Of a DNA stretch of 64,000 nt, positions 1 through 12,354 are shown in pieces. Within the stretch, counting starts at the first letter, position 1. Every line of letters starts with the position of its first letter. The position numbers were made by a program, and so were the translations under genes. The notes beneath the pieces were generated by a model. That model saw nothing but the letters and a program-made list of their open reading frames with translations. It did no database searches and was not told where the DNA came from. This DNA is from Notospermus geniculatus (lineage: Eukaryota > Nemertea > Pilidiophora > Heteronemertea > Lineidae): NCBI GenBank assembly GCA_002633025.1, contig NMRB01000547.1:212152-276151 (forward strand). Reading direction: 5' to 3'.

Positions 1-3000
1 TTTAACGCTATGTACACGACATTGTAGGGCTACATAAGGCCCTCCTAGGCCACATCGCTACCCTCTTGAATAGGCCCTACAACAAATACAGTGTGTGCTA
101 ATGATACGATTTGATAACAGAACATTTTCGTGTCTCATGACTGTTGTATTTTAACTGTCAAGGGCAGAAGATATAAGGACGACATCCCTCAACCAGCCAC
201 GAACCAAGGCGTTCCAGCAATATTCATTTGCGTTGATCTTGCCTTCGAATGCGAAATGTCCGTAATCAGTTTAGCTTGCGTAGAAAAATAAATGACCTCA
301 TCTATAAAACTGACAGGCATTCATTGGCTGAGAGGTAATTGGATGACGGAGGGATTGAAAGCCACACTTTTTCACGTTGGTTCTCACGTGACCGTAAGAG
401 TCAGCAGGAGGATGAAGTGTTACCACTTGGTTCTTTCTAATACATGCACCGCGTACAGCGGCTGATGTATGAATATCTTCATGTTCATGGTCACGTCCAT
501 CGCGATGCATGAATCTTCAATAACCTATAGGACAACGTTCGAAAAACTCATAAAATCATTCATAAGCAATTACACTGCGGGCAATGAGTGGTAACTCGCC
601 CTTCCTCCACCAGAGGTCTCTGGCACCTCCTTCAACTTGGATGCGGTTACCAAGGTTTCCAAATCGGGAGATTTCAATCGACCGACGGGCGCTTGCATCC
701 ATTAGCCAGTAGTTGGCGACAGATCCCTTCTGAGTTGACCAGTGGGATGGAATAGTTTATAGGGTGTCGATTGCATGCAAGAATTGGGTATGCGTAGCGC
801 GCAGGAGGCGATGGAGTCTCCGATATAGGTTGGCGGCCGACGGTCAATCAGCAGGAACAGGACTCAACTACACAATCTCTTATTTCTCCTGGATATTTGC
901 CACTCAGTAGACTATTGACGGTTTGATAATATGCTGCCTGATGATGTTTACCGAATAGTGGAGTGGCCTATGTTGACTCCGACACAAACACTGTACTTGG
1001 TCCATTCACTCAACGCCAAAGTAGCTAGAAAGATCTTTCATAACACGGCGTTAACGAAACACATGTTGCATTTTGTAACATGCATGCTTGCAGACAGTTA
1101 CTCACGAATCGTACAGTGTCCAACAGAAGGTCCTAGGTTGCAGAACACGGGGAAACACACAATAGGGAGGTTTAGAAATCAAACAATAAACGTAAAGGTT
1201 AAAAGACAACGATATTTTCGTACCGAAAATGCAATATGAAATCTGGTGAATGTGTATGAAAAATAATGTTGTCGTAAAGTTTACGTTTATCGTGTGAGTT
1301 CTAAACCTCCCTAATGGCTGTCTCGTTGTCTGTCACGAACTCAGCGTGAATCATCGCTGATCACAGGCCTCCAAATGGCAACACGGGAGCAAATAATAAA
1401 AAAGCTACATGTCGGTAGGGTACACTTGTACGTCGTCTTCTGCCGACGTTTCTTGTCATCTACCTGGTGAGAGTGATTAGTTTTTTTACAATAACACACC
1501 ACGGTGTCATATCCACTGGATGGGTTATAAAGATCGGCCGCATCATGCTAAGCTCGGTGGATTAGAATGAACACACGAGTTCAATTTACTTGAATTGTCT
1601 TCATTTCTAAATTGGTTTTGTCACCAGCAGATCTTTAACGGATCCTGATTTAGACAATCCAGTGTCTCTCAACGTCTGGGTAGTCGTTTTACCAGAGTTC
1701 AGGCTTATTGAAGAAGGCAAGGCCGTTATCTGCAGAGTGTTGGTAGGAGGTGTTTCCTGTCTCTGAATATGAAGGTTTGTCCTTCTCAACTAGACAGGCC
1801 TAATTGGCTTAACCTGCCCAATGTCTCACCGTCCAATAACACGAAAGATCTCTGGAGCCGGTTTTGCCAAATGGAATGGCCAATTGTGAGGATAATAATG
1901 ACAAATGTCCTATTACGAAATCCCCCGCTCCTCTCATGTGGCCCGTACGTCTAACAACAATGGTTGGTCATACCCGTCAATTTCTAGTATGATTGACTCA
2001 ATGTTACCTGACCAACGTCATGTCATTGTTAATCATCATTCATACACACAAATATACACATTACCACCAAATGGTAATCATTGTAGACAAGCCTATTGTC
2101 AATTCCCTGAACTATCGAAATCCTAATGGCGGAACATTCCAGTCCCACGTGACCCTTAATGGACGTCGTTCTCAATATGTCATAGTAGACGATCTTGGCC
2201 TTCGGATCACGAGTTATGACAACTGGGTATTTCCTTCGCTGTTTATGACGCTGGGAATGATAATCCTCGTTGAGTCCTTGTGGAAATCGAAAAGGTGTTT
2301 AGTGGCCTTCTTCAGAAGTGAGTACTTGGGTTTCCTTATGGGATTGGGTGGATGTCAGTTCTGTACAGGCTCCCAATTTTACGTCGTCACAACATCCTGG
2401 TTCTTCATTTCTTTAATTGTAAGGCCAGCTTTGTACTGGCACACTACAGCTTGCCATTTTGTCCAATGAAAGCTCAATAGGATGGCTTTTCCTGAAAGTA
2501 TTCGCACGGGTCGTTGAGCAGCCTACATGTTCTGAAATACAAGCTGTCATTCGGAGTTCAAACCGAAGCGCTGCACATTTTCTTCCTTACATCTACCACG
2601 GCACAATCTCTGAGACCAGCAGGGCGGATTCTTGTCTTGAGAGCGATGTACACGTATGCCATCATGCAGCATGTTGTCCCTGAGAGACCTACAGAATGAT
2701 ACGGAGAATTCTGCCCTTGTCTGTCATTTACGGCGATCCCAATCTCCATGTTTTCAGATGACAAGTGACCCCCAGGGAGAAGCTCAAGTGGCGTATTGAT
2801 CTCCTGTAGCCAAGTACTTGGTGAATAAAACCGTCACTTTTCGAGAATTAGATTGAATTAGTATTGATCTCTGTTCAATTTTAAGTCGTTTGATTCCGAA
2901 ATCCGCCATAAAACCGGAAATCTCCTCGAATGCTGGTCTGTGCTCACAGATTGACGTGATCCAAAACGAATCTGAAGGTCACGGAAGATCGTAATCTGGC

Positions 3001-3109
3001 ACAGCATCTTGTGGGAAGGAGGTTAGCTGCACTAGCAATGAAGGGATGGCGCTCTCGAATGAGCTAACCAAGTCACCTGAATGCTCTGTCTTCAACCTCT
3101 GCGCAGGTT
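1..3109. other. No gene recognised
   Basis: Mixed-composition DNA with short chance frames only. No splice-bounded conserved peptide, no clear repeat unit. The stretch would lie in or beyond the nAChR gene on its 3-prime side, but the expected fourth exon was not found. Confidence 0.5.
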
Positions 3110-3191
3110 CCTAAAGGGTACCCAGTACGTACCTGAGTGCCATTTAGGGATACCCAGGTTGGACCTGGGTACCCTTTAGGGGTACCCAGGA
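3110..3191. repeat. KpnI-site palindrome cluster
   Basis: CCTAAAGGGTACCCAG (3,110-3,125) faces CTGGGTACCCTTTAGG (3,165-3,180), with CCCAGGTTGGACCTGGG between them and a further GGGGTACCC just after. It can fold into a nested hairpin. It looks like the remnant of a small fold-back element. Confidence 0.7.
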
Positions 3192-4354
3192 CGACATTCA
3201 CCCTTTTGCGAGTAGTGACACCTATTGAGGCAGTGGGTAGGGTCTCCATTGTTTTCGCCTGTCCTTGGAATTGGTCGATGCCAAAGCTGTGGTAGACAGT
3301 CGCAGACCAAACAACCGATTTGGATCGAATGGTCTGAACCTTCTTATGAAAATCGCGAGGCAATTGATGACATTCGGTTGTAGAGAATAATCAGACGAAT
3401 GCCACGATATTGTGATCGATTCTCGATTGGCATTGTCAGCTGAGTCCAGTTGCTTCCACGGACATGACCACGCCAGGATCATGACCGGCAAGTACGGATC
3501 GAATTAGCAGACAAGAACTGATATAAGGCTGTCGTCTGGATGCCTGAGGAACCAAACTTTAAATGAGGTATCATATCACAGTTGTGGACATGTCTGCCAC
3601 CTCGTTTGGACGAAAAGTGGGGAAGTTTCGTTTCCCATGAAGACCTAATAGTCCAGGTTCGAGAAGTGAATGCTTTGGTCATCGAGGAGTAAAGTGCATA
3701 CATTGTATATGTCGAGTTGTCTTTGAGTGAAGATACCGCGGAGACTTCTTCATACCTCATGGTTTGGGCGAATATAAAGGAAAAGAGCAGTACATCATAA
3801 GCAAATGTGTTAGCAAGGCTTGGAACAGCCTTTTTTGTGGTTTGTAACGCTAGCAATTAGAAGATATTCAAGGCAATAACCGCACAGCATAAACATGAAA
3901 TATTCATCGATTCGTGACGTTTTATTGCCATTCCTACACCTACAACATTGTGAATGTTGGAAGAAACATTAGTATAAACAGCCCATGAAATATCTGTCTT
4001 AGCTTTGCTGTTTCTTCATGTAATCGTGGTTTACCCGCTGACTTCGAGCCTCAAGGAATTTTCCTTTATGGTTAAGAGGCCATGTTGTTGATCTGTGTTC
4101 GGGTGGTAACGTTACGATCAGTACCAGTGTAATTAGTGGGACGAAGGAGAACCTTGCTGTTAAGTACCTCCAGTGTAAAAGTGCACGACCACGCAGATTC
4201 TTGTGTTTATTGCGTCAGCTCTAGTAAGATTGCAAGGAGTTGCTTCAAACTAAACTGAAAATGGATAACTTGTCCGTATAGCTGCGGCCTCTTCGAGGAG
4301 GCTCAGGTCCGAGTCTGTCTTTCCTGATAGGCCTAAACCAAAATCTATACGTAC

Positions 4355-4399
4355 CATTCGTAACCAAACGTTTGTCTTCAAAATTTGGTTCTTTTCATC
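4355..4399 (-). CDS. nAChR subunit, 45-bp exon 3 (partial gene)
   Basis: Read on the minus strand, a TTTTTCAG acceptor precedes a 45-bp open exon that ends at a GTACGT donor. It encodes DEKNQILKTNVWLRM. Both boundaries are phase 0. This is the hallmark small third exon of nicotinic acetylcholine receptor subunits (Cys-loop pentameric ligand-gated cation channels), which follows the exon ending LINV and covers a beta-strand of the extracellular ligand-binding domain. The upstream partner exon ends in LINV with a phase-0 donor at 7,391, so the two splice in frame across an intron of about 3.0 kb. The next exon (about 110 bp, expected to contain a WxPDxxLYN-type motif), the Cys-loop exon and the membrane exons were not found between 4,354 and the window start; they probably lie outside. 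Subunit type cannot be decided from 15 residues. Confidence 0.85.
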
Positions 4400-5488
4400 C
4401 TGAAAAAGAACAAAAAGATTTATTGATACATTATACTAGTACAGGGTGTCTCAAAGATGACTCTGTCTGTCACACACCAATGCTGCCAGCGTTTACAGAC
4501 CTTCAAATCAGGTTGTTGTGCTGTTAAACCATTATATCATATAGCTTATTGGGAAACTGATGAGATGGTAAGCAATGTTCTTTTGAGACGCCAAGCAATT
4601 ACCAGACGGATACCCAAAAGTACATGAGCATTGTTTGGTCATGGCTAAAGATTTTTTGGACGGTCGGTTTCCGATTCTTCCACAAGTTCCTTCTCCACAA
4701 TAACACCAGCCTCACTAAGCCACAATCTATGTTTCTCATTGACTACACGATCCACGATGTATTTTCTTTGTCTCAGCTACTTAAAATTCAACGTGTCACT
4801 TTTTGTTCGCCTCAGCGTAGCCGACTTCTGTGTCGAAAAACGGGAAAAAAATCTTCAACGCAAAACGACCGAGACGTCGTTGACTATTTAATGGCCGCGT
4901 GCTGTGTTGGCTGAGCACGTTTATTGATATAACCCCCATTCACTCTGTGAAGAAAAACCAATATTTCAATATGCCATTGATTTTAGCCAAGCATTAGTCA
5001 GTTACTTAACTAAAAGAACTCGAGAGAGGAAATTAATTTCAAGTTGTCGATAATCCGATTTCCATTCATTTTGCGCAGATATAATATTGAGGACAAGAAC
5101 GTGGTTTAGTAACATCTTCTGTTGTTGGTCCATGAATTATTACTCGCTGTCTATTGCGATTACCATTGTTATAAGAACTCGAGAGTGGACTGAACAGAAT
5201 ATTCCTTGAACGAACAGGGAAACAATAGGATTCCTGGTGGCGCAATAAGCCGTGGCATCATGCAAAGCACATCCCACCCCTCACTAGAAGTGTCCAAAAG
5301 TGGCGGGATGCCTGCCACTGGATATCTGAAGGGGTACCGTAGTTAAAATCTGGCCAGTCTGGACTCTTGTAGTGAAGGGTGATTCAGTGTGCGTGGGTGG
5401 TTGACACTTCATATCATTTTCAGGTCCTGGATTACTAAGTTTTGTTGACCATTCCTTGGAATCAGCTGGTCCATGGGGAAGATACTAC

Positions 5489-5607
5489 GGCCCGTATTTT
5501 AGAATGCTCCTCAACGTAAAGGAGGTACTCAAGGCTATTGTTCTCCTGTTGAGAACAATAGCCTTGAGGAACTCCTTTACGTTGAGGAGCATTCTAAAAT
5601 ACGGGCC
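5489..5607. mobile_element. 119-bp near-perfect palindrome (hairpin MITE)
   Basis: Left arm GGCCCGTATTTTAGAATGCT and onward is mirrored by AGCATTCTAAAATACGGGCC, with arms of about 56 bp around a 6-bp loop and only a few mismatches. Such elements move with a partner transposase; none is encoded here. Both strands give nearly the same open frame because of the symmetry, so it should not be read as a gene. Confidence 0.9.
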
Positions 5608-6199
5608 TAGGTGTTCCGATTCGCAAGTTATCGCTATTCTTGCCTGTGGATTGGGGCTGTAGTGGACATTGCCTTGGCCCACAAACACGTGATAATAGTT
5701 GATTGTGCAAGTACCACAAATACTGACCTCCCGATCACATACTGACCTTAGGCATCACGACCCCCCCTTCCCTACAAGATGAATATTTCTGCCCCCCGCA
5801 TCGTCTGCAGAAGACAAGGCGCCTAATCATTCAACTACACCTGATGATACCTCGTCAGTCTCGGCATCCATTATCCGCCATTTATCACCCCACGTGACGT
5901 TGGTGTCGTCTGACATCGTCTGTGGATGCTCCATGTCGCTTCAGGGCTTTGCTGATCCGATATCTGTCTTGTGTCAGTCGGGCATGATGCGAATATTCGG
6001 GGAAGGAGTTGGAACTCCTCGTGTGGGGACAACAACGTGCAAGAAAGGGGCATTTATTTATGAATTTATCAGATGTAAATATCTGCGGTCTAATATAGAT
6101 TTCCATTAATTGGTAAACTGATACAATAAAATCAGATAAGCAATCAACAGCCAAGGCTAGGCTTAGCTGTAAATATTAGAACGGCTGAATGTCGCCCAC

Positions 6200-6330
6200 T
6201 CTGAATCCTAACCCCTGGCCCCTATCCCACAACCTCTGATACCTGGCCTCCTACCGCTCACCCCTAAAGCCTACCCCTAATCTTTACCCTAAGCCCTAAC
6301 CCCTGACCCTTACAGGTAGCCGTTACCCTA
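6200..6330. repeat. Degenerate CCCTAA-like tract
   Basis: Loose repeats of CCTAACCCC, CACCCCTAAAG, CTACCCCTAAT, TACCCTAAG and CCCTAACCCC. This resembles a decayed interstitial telomere-type array (CCCTAA is the animal telomere unit), but no two neighbouring units are perfect, so it may be simple C/T/A-rich satellite DNA. Confidence 0.5.
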
Positions 6331-6437
6331 GATACTGGATTAGACGGCATGCACCTTTTTGCATTAGGGAGTTTTAGCAAAGCAGCCAAAACACCAACGC
6401 CAAACCCTTTGTTCGATACCACGAAGAGAGCAGCGAA

Positions 6438-6811
6438 CAATGAGGAACCCGCGTGCCGGAAAACCCGACAGGTCGGCGCTGCGAGCAGTGCGACCGAAAC
6501 GACGTCATTGACGTCGTTTTATGTGTTGACGCTACGTCATGAAAAAATCCGCTGTACATTTTCTACAGAAAAAATGAGATAAAGACGTTGCCGAAATCGT
6601 CATCTATGTCTTCATTTTAAGGAAAAAACCATTGCAAAATTGCAGACATGTTCATCTGCTACAAGATGGTGTAAATTTTAATGCCAGGTGACCGAAACGA
6701 AAGGGTGATTTTCACGCCAGAAATAAATGGAAATAACCTTAGAAAAAAGAAACTTCGGTCGCACTGCTCACAGCGCCGCGTCGTGACGTTAGTTCCTCCG
6801 GTTCCTCATAG
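6438..6811. mobile_element. Fold-back element with CAATGAGGAACC ends
   Basis: The left end CAATGAGGAACC, then GGCGCTGCGAGCAGTGCGAC, is mirrored at the right end by GTCGCACTGCTCACAGCGCC and GGTTCCTCAT. The arm carries GACGTCATTGACGTC, a double CRE-like motif. A second member lies at 59,615-59,850. Interior about 250 bp, no coding potential recognised. Confidence 0.75.
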
Positions 6812-7390
6812 GATAGACGTTCGCATCGGCGTTTCGGGGGGGGGGGGTGCGAAAACGCTCTATTATAGTACGTGAATGACCCGTACTGTTAGATAGGATC
6901 TTGCATTCTGGTTTTGAGGGGAGGTGGAAAGGTCGTGGTGTCAATGAATACGTGACACGGATTGACGATACTGTGCAACGTGTGCACATCCCAACTCCTC
7001 GCCGACCGCTAATGCTTCGCCTTTTTTCAGTCCCCTGAATTGCTTCACATACAGAGATTAATTGCCGACATACAATGCTTTCGAGTGGAACTTGTTAATG
7101 ATGCTTCCTTCGTATGGATATGGTGCCGTTCCTAATTAACCACGGAGTATGGCGGATAAGGAGGTTCCAATCAAGCCAGGCACGGAGAGGTCGTGGGCGG
7201 CCTTTACGCCCTTTACGGATATCACAAATTACTACGATCGCTTCAAGCCACTTTTAACCGTTTTTTCACCCCAATCATTTTGAATACGGGGTGGATGGGG
7301 GGGGGGGGCGGTCCAATGAGTTCTGTTTATATCTGTCCACTACATGTCTGCCCACGGTCGATGGCTTCAGACTGGTAGCTAGATACTTAC

Positions 7391-7533
7391 CACGTTAATA
7401 AGTTGGACCATGGCAAGCCCAAATTTTACAAGGATTTCGTCAGTAAGATTTAGAACTGGTCGGATCAACGGATTGTATCCTCTCCTGTCAAAGAGATCCA
7501 TGACTAGACGGACTTCGTCTTCGCTTCCAAGAC
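7391..7533 (-). CDS. nAChR subunit, 143-bp exon 2 (copy A)
   Basis: Minus strand: acceptor TTTTCAG, then 143 bp (2 bases of a split Gly codon plus 47 codons), then donor GTAAGT. The peptide runs from LGSEDEVRLVMDLF through RRGYNPLIRPVLNL to LAMVQLINV. This is the N-terminal helix and first beta-strands of the extracellular domain of a nicotinic acetylcholine receptor subunit. The family pattern is EDE-RLV, GYN-P-IRPV, and VQLINV at the splice. The exon starts in phase 1, as expected after a signal-peptide exon, and ends in phase 0, matching the DEKNQ exon at 4,355-4,399. No signal-peptide exon could be identified on the upstream side (higher coordinates). An identical protein segment is present in copy B; the one base difference seen (Pro codon CCG versus CCT) is silent. 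The alpha-like look of the motif is suggestive only. Confidence 0.9.
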
Positions 7534-8168
7534 CTGAAAATACAGAAAGAAAACACAAAGTTAGGCTTTATTAAGTATCTGGAACGATTTACAGGCGGAG
7601 ATATTCTGATCCTTACAGAATCTCCAAATCTGAAAAATGAACACATTGTCAAGGGTAAAAACGTGAATGACAACTCTTTTATCCAAGTCATTTCCAAGGC
7701 ATGTCTTATCATGAATCCCACCACCAACCACCTGAAATAAAATGTCTCATGCACTAATCATCTTCGTGTCCGTCGAAAACCCGTCGTTTTCGATTTGTTA
7801 GTGACATAAGCGTTATTACTATAATGCACTATGACCAAGAATCTGATGAAGCCGACCTGGTTGCCAGGGCGACCACAACGACGCTGATAGCTTACTCAAC
7901 AAGTCTCCTTTACATCTGACCCGTCAGGGAGATGATGGCATCTCGTCTTTTATCTAACAACTGTGCACTTGGATGGAGTGATCGGCATGCATGGAACTGG
8001 TCACGCGTACCATAATCTGTGTTGGTTCGTCACTGCCCCGGGCAGATCTGATTGGTTATCGATATCTGAACACACCACTATAGTATTACCTTTGAGTCGG
8101 TGCAATAATTTTATTTAAAAAAAGCATATTATTTCTAGAGTGCAAGCGCCATCTTCGTAGCCACCCAT

Positions 8169-8561
8169 TAGCGAGGTTTCGCAAATCTGACGAAAAACGA
8201 AGTACGAAATACGAAAATCAACTTCATTTCCAGGACCTAATTTATTTCTGGAGATGGTTGGTACCACAAATGTCGCTGCTGCCAGTGCGTCTTTTAGCAT
8301 ATCATGTAAGACCGAAAGAGTTATGATGCATCTTAAATTTTTAAATTTCCGCTTCGTATCAACGAAGTGGAACCGAAAGACAAATTTCGAAGTTTAATAC
8401 ACACGGTAACTCTCTCGGTCTAACGTCATACGCTAATAGACGCTCTTGCAGCAGGCCTATTTGTGGTACCAACCATCTCCTGAAATACATTACGTCATGG
8501 AAACGAAGTCCCATTTCGTATTTCGTACTTCGTCTTTCGTCAGATTTGCGAAACCTCACTA
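8169..8561. mobile_element. About 390-bp fold-back element (copy A, complete)
   Basis: Termini TAGYGAGGTTTCGCAAATCT and AGATTTGCGAAACCTCACTA. The arms of about 180 bp stay alignable to the middle (GGAGATGGTTGGTACCACAA appears in both arms, inverted). The TA at each end could be a TA target duplication of the Tc1/mariner type. Repeats of ACGAAGTACGAAATACGAAA lie in the arms. No coding capacity. Confidence 0.85.
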
Positions 8562-10155
8562 TTAAATAATACTGGGCGATACTGATGTAATGTACATGTA
8601 GGAGGAAACGAGCTCTGGAGGAAATGATTCCCTCACGATCAGTTGATAAACTGATATGGGCGATAATGTTTACAAATTGGATATTTCTTCGTAATTAGCT
8701 CAAAACTGATTAAACTGTGAAATGAGATGAAAAAAAATGTCGCCATACACCACATTACACAGCAACAGGGAATTCTCAGGAATGTCGAACGTGAGAAATA
8801 TCATCTACACGCTCCTCTCAATGAGACATCACACCATGACCGAGGAAGCTAATAAAATAGAGGCATCAATTATCTGTGTGCCTGCTCGCCCTTCACCAGA
8901 CTCCGCATCTACACCGTAATGTATTCCATCTATATCACGTTGAGTGCTTATTGAAAATCGTCGGCTTACGTTGAGACCGGAGGTCCAATCAATAACTAGG
9001 TGCTTCTATGTTGAGTTGATGATATTGTGGGGAAGCATAAACCGTGATGGTCTTGTCAAATGATCAACTCTGGTTTATCGCCATCTAAGATGGACGAGAC
9101 CTGCATGAAATGTCCCATATGACCTCCATTAACCCATAATGACATTGGTTGGAGAGCAAGCTGTCGACAAGGGTACAGAACGTTCTCAAGGTGACCTGAC
9201 ACTTAAAAAAACGTAAGACTGGACGCCATTTTGCGGTCTTCAAACCAATGAACAGTCATGTGACAGAAATTGTCCCAGAAATGATGATACAAAGAATATA
9301 GGAGCTATCAGTCAGTTGACCAATAGGTGTCACTACGGACCAATTCAATGCCTATAGCGGACCCATTGATGGTTGATCGAGCACCAATCAGGAAAATTTT
9401 CTTTTGTATTGGAACTTTGCTGCCATCTTTTGACGAAAAGCGCGGCTGACTGCTCCCACGGTTGAAAATATCATTTTGCACATGTAAGTCATTGATCATG
9501 TTGCGTATTAGGACAGCGACTTCACCATGCCATTCCATCCCCTGACATGGCGCCTTAAATCGCCCAGAACGAGATCGACCAATCACACAAACCCATTGCT
9601 ACCCCGATTGACATCCGATATATTGAATGTTTTAAGTGTTGGCACAAATCAAGCGACAAACTAGGCAATGATCACTAGCCAAGGCCAATTAAACAATCAA
9701 GTATGGGTATTGATAGGACACGAATCGCTCGCCATCGCGGCGCCGGCAAAAAGCTGGCTACTTCTCCAACACACGACTTCTCCATCAGAGTATCTCTTGA
9801 TGCTTCGACGTGGGTTTATCTGGGGTGAATCTCCATTGATTCTGTACACCTGTTACTACAGCAGTGACCACTCTCGCAGTCAAACCATTCTCATTACGTA
9901 TTCATGTATTTTGTCATACATGTAATCCTGGAAGACCTCCCAACCTCCACAGTCCCGCTTCGATACAAAGCTCATGCACATGGTCAGCCTCAGCAACATC
10001 CACAAGGCTTAAACCACGAAAACAAATAGCACCTGAACTTCGAATCCAGGAGGATTTTTCCGCCTTCACACTGGCTAGCAACCATCTACAACTACTATGA
10101 AAGGGTTCGCTGGGGACCGCGATATCTATGAAGTTCCATAAGAGTCATAATTCTT

Positions 10156-10312
10156 GAATTAACATATGTGTTAATTCATTTAACACATGTCTTAATTATT
10201 TTACACATGTCTTAATTCGATTTAAGACACGTGTTAATTCATTTAACATATGTCTTAATTATTTTACACATGTGTTAATTCGATTTAAGACATGTCTTAA
10301 TTCTTTTAACAT
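10156..10312. repeat. AT-rich array of short palindromes
   Basis: About seven units of 21-24 bp, each centred on a palindrome such as TTAAGACATGTCTTAA, TTAACACATGTCTTAA or TTAACATATGTGTTAA, separated by TTCATT, TTATTTT or TTCGAT. The array runs into the n at 10,313. Copy B has no such array at the matching place (about 22,190), so it is either an allele-specific expansion or missing from B. Confidence 0.85.
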
Positions 10313-10313
10313 N
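10313..10313. other. One-n contig join in copy A
   Basis: A single n interrupts an AT-rich array of palindromes. Sequence on the right (TGACGTCACAGTTCCC) is found in B at 23,400 after quite different DNA, so about 1.2 kb of B (22,190-23,400) has no counterpart in A. The n therefore stands for an unresolved gap, not one base. Confidence 0.85.
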
Positions 10314-11173
10314 TGACGTCACAGTTCCCAAAGCAACCGGTGAATGTGTATTCTAGATGAGGGGCAATCGACAAAAGCAAATAGAGAGGCGGCCTCGGCT
10401 CAGTCCCCGATGCTGATGACCGTTTCTGATGTGGATTACTCGGCCAGTGGTCCTTTCGTAGACTGCACGATTGGATCGATTGGTGACGACCGTATTACAC
10501 CGAAACAAGATATTCTTAGACCCCGGGGGTTTACTTGAGATTCTCAAAGAAGGGTTGGCCCATCACAATTAGGTCTGACATTTCGGATACTGGCCATTCT
10601 GGGTCTTTACACAGAAGGCTCCCTTCACAATCCATCTTTAGAAACTAAACGACTAGGCGTATGAACGGTTTGCAATCCGTACGCATTTTCCTTGGCATAC
10701 TATGATGCCAAGGCTGTTTTTTTTCTGATTGGATCGTGCCGCAAGTTGTTCCAACATGCGTAGCAAAAAGGATGTTTACACGAACTTGTAAATTCTGAAG
10801 CTGCTTGGGTCTTCAAGATGTCAAAAACATATAACATTTCCCACAAAGCAATGAACTGTTCCCTCCAACCACTGTGTCTTACTAAGAAGGTATTTTACCC
10901 CAAGGTGTAGACAACATGATATTAAATCGTGATCTACGCAGCATTTTGGACGCCGGAGGCAGGATCACCACGTGTATGAAATACCAACGGATGTTGGTAT
11001 CGCTGAACTAGTTACATTCATGATGGAAAAAAATTGCTGTGAAGTGTTTGCGGTGATAAGGGTCATTCCCTTCAGAACAAAACGGTGCGTCCTTACCCGC
11101 CAGGTAAAGTGTACTAGATAGAGCGTCCAGGCGATGCTTCCAAGGAATATGCAATTCCATCAACGCCTGGAAA

Positions 11174-11386
11174 CCAATGGGAGACTTCACTGCCGTCAGA
11201 GGACGCCACAATAGCATCCTAGAACGTCACGAAATTTGACGTCATAGAGAAAAAGCGCACGCCACAACGTCATCCATAATGACGTGGACGCCATGGCTTA
11301 CGTCTTTGACGTCAGAAGTTGTGACGTTCTAGGACGGGTAACAGGTGGCCTCTAACGGGGCCTCTAACGGCTGTAGTCTCCCATTG
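11174..11386. mobile_element. CRE-bearing MITE, copy 1 (A)
   Basis: Ends CAATGGGAGACTTCACTGCC and GGCTGTAGTCTCCCATTG. Inside, CCTAGAACGTCACGAAATTT and GTTGTGACGTTCTAGG form a second inverted pair. TGACGTCA-type sites occur at about 11,239 and 11,309, with further ACGTCA/TGACGT half-sites. Between the arms lies a further symmetric block (ACGTCATCCATAATGACGT). No coding capacity. Its B counterpart is cut at 24,405. Confidence 0.85.
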
Positions 11387-12354
11387 CAATGAAGATTCGA
11401 CAGCAAGGTGGTGTCTTACTGTTATGTCGTCTGATGATAACGATGTAAGCTAAACATCCGTACCCTTGGTCCCACCTCAATTTCGCTCCCTCCTTGAACA
11501 TACACCGGTCAAGTTCCATCGCATGAAATCTACTCCGGTGGTAGCAACTCCGAAGAGAGAGGCTTTCCAACAATGAAGGACAGATCAATTGACAACTAAG
11601 CCCCATCGGTGTAACTGATCTCCGGCCCTAAGCTGCCGATAAGATTGACATGAGGCATGCTGTGATTGGCTGGATGTGCCTGAGGATGGCTCGAAAATAA
11701 GCTCCAGTTTGAGCTGTATGCATCAGTAGAAATCCCCTAAAGTGTGCCTGCATGTAGCGAGGTACACCAAATCTACGACGTGATGTTAATTATTATTGAG
11801 TAGGCAAGGCGGTCCACGCTTTGAGTATGCAGTCTTGTCGAGGTGAAAGAGGCTGATAGGATAGCCGGGCATTCTCTGCGAAGTCATCATTACAAACAAA
11901 ATTCAATTCAAGTGGGCCTTCTGGCAATTTCATCAATTTATTTCGGAGTTCTACCATTGGTAAGCAAGTTCTATCCATTGGCACAAATGAACAACAAACA
12001 CTGCTACAGGTAGACGTAATATTTCTACATGGAGAGACAATTTTCGATGATTGTTTTGCGTTCAATCCCGCCCAGCTCCCTGTTATTGGATGTTGTTCAT
12101 CGAAGCGAGTGGCTAGGAGGAGATCAAAGACTTGGAGAATCGTGCCGAGTTATTGATTAGAGTGCATATGACACCTGTCAACAACCCTAAACAAACGTAT
12201 TAACATATATTCCATAGATTCTCCAAGGCAATTACCTCAATCAATGTCTTCAATCAATCTAATCACGACAGTCTACTCAGACAGATACCCCCCCCCGTGT
12301 CTGTTCAATGTCGATCAGTGTGGACCGACATAAGGACATAAGGACAGTGTACAA

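Noticed and set aside
4441-4597. Short inverted ends GGGTGTCTCAAAGATGAC and GTTCTTTTGAGACGCC
   Set aside because: Only about ten pairing bases; too short to call a mobile element without other copies.
5456-5688. Open frames on both strands with the same internal peptide
   Set aside because: They are the mirror image of each other because of the 119-bp palindrome.
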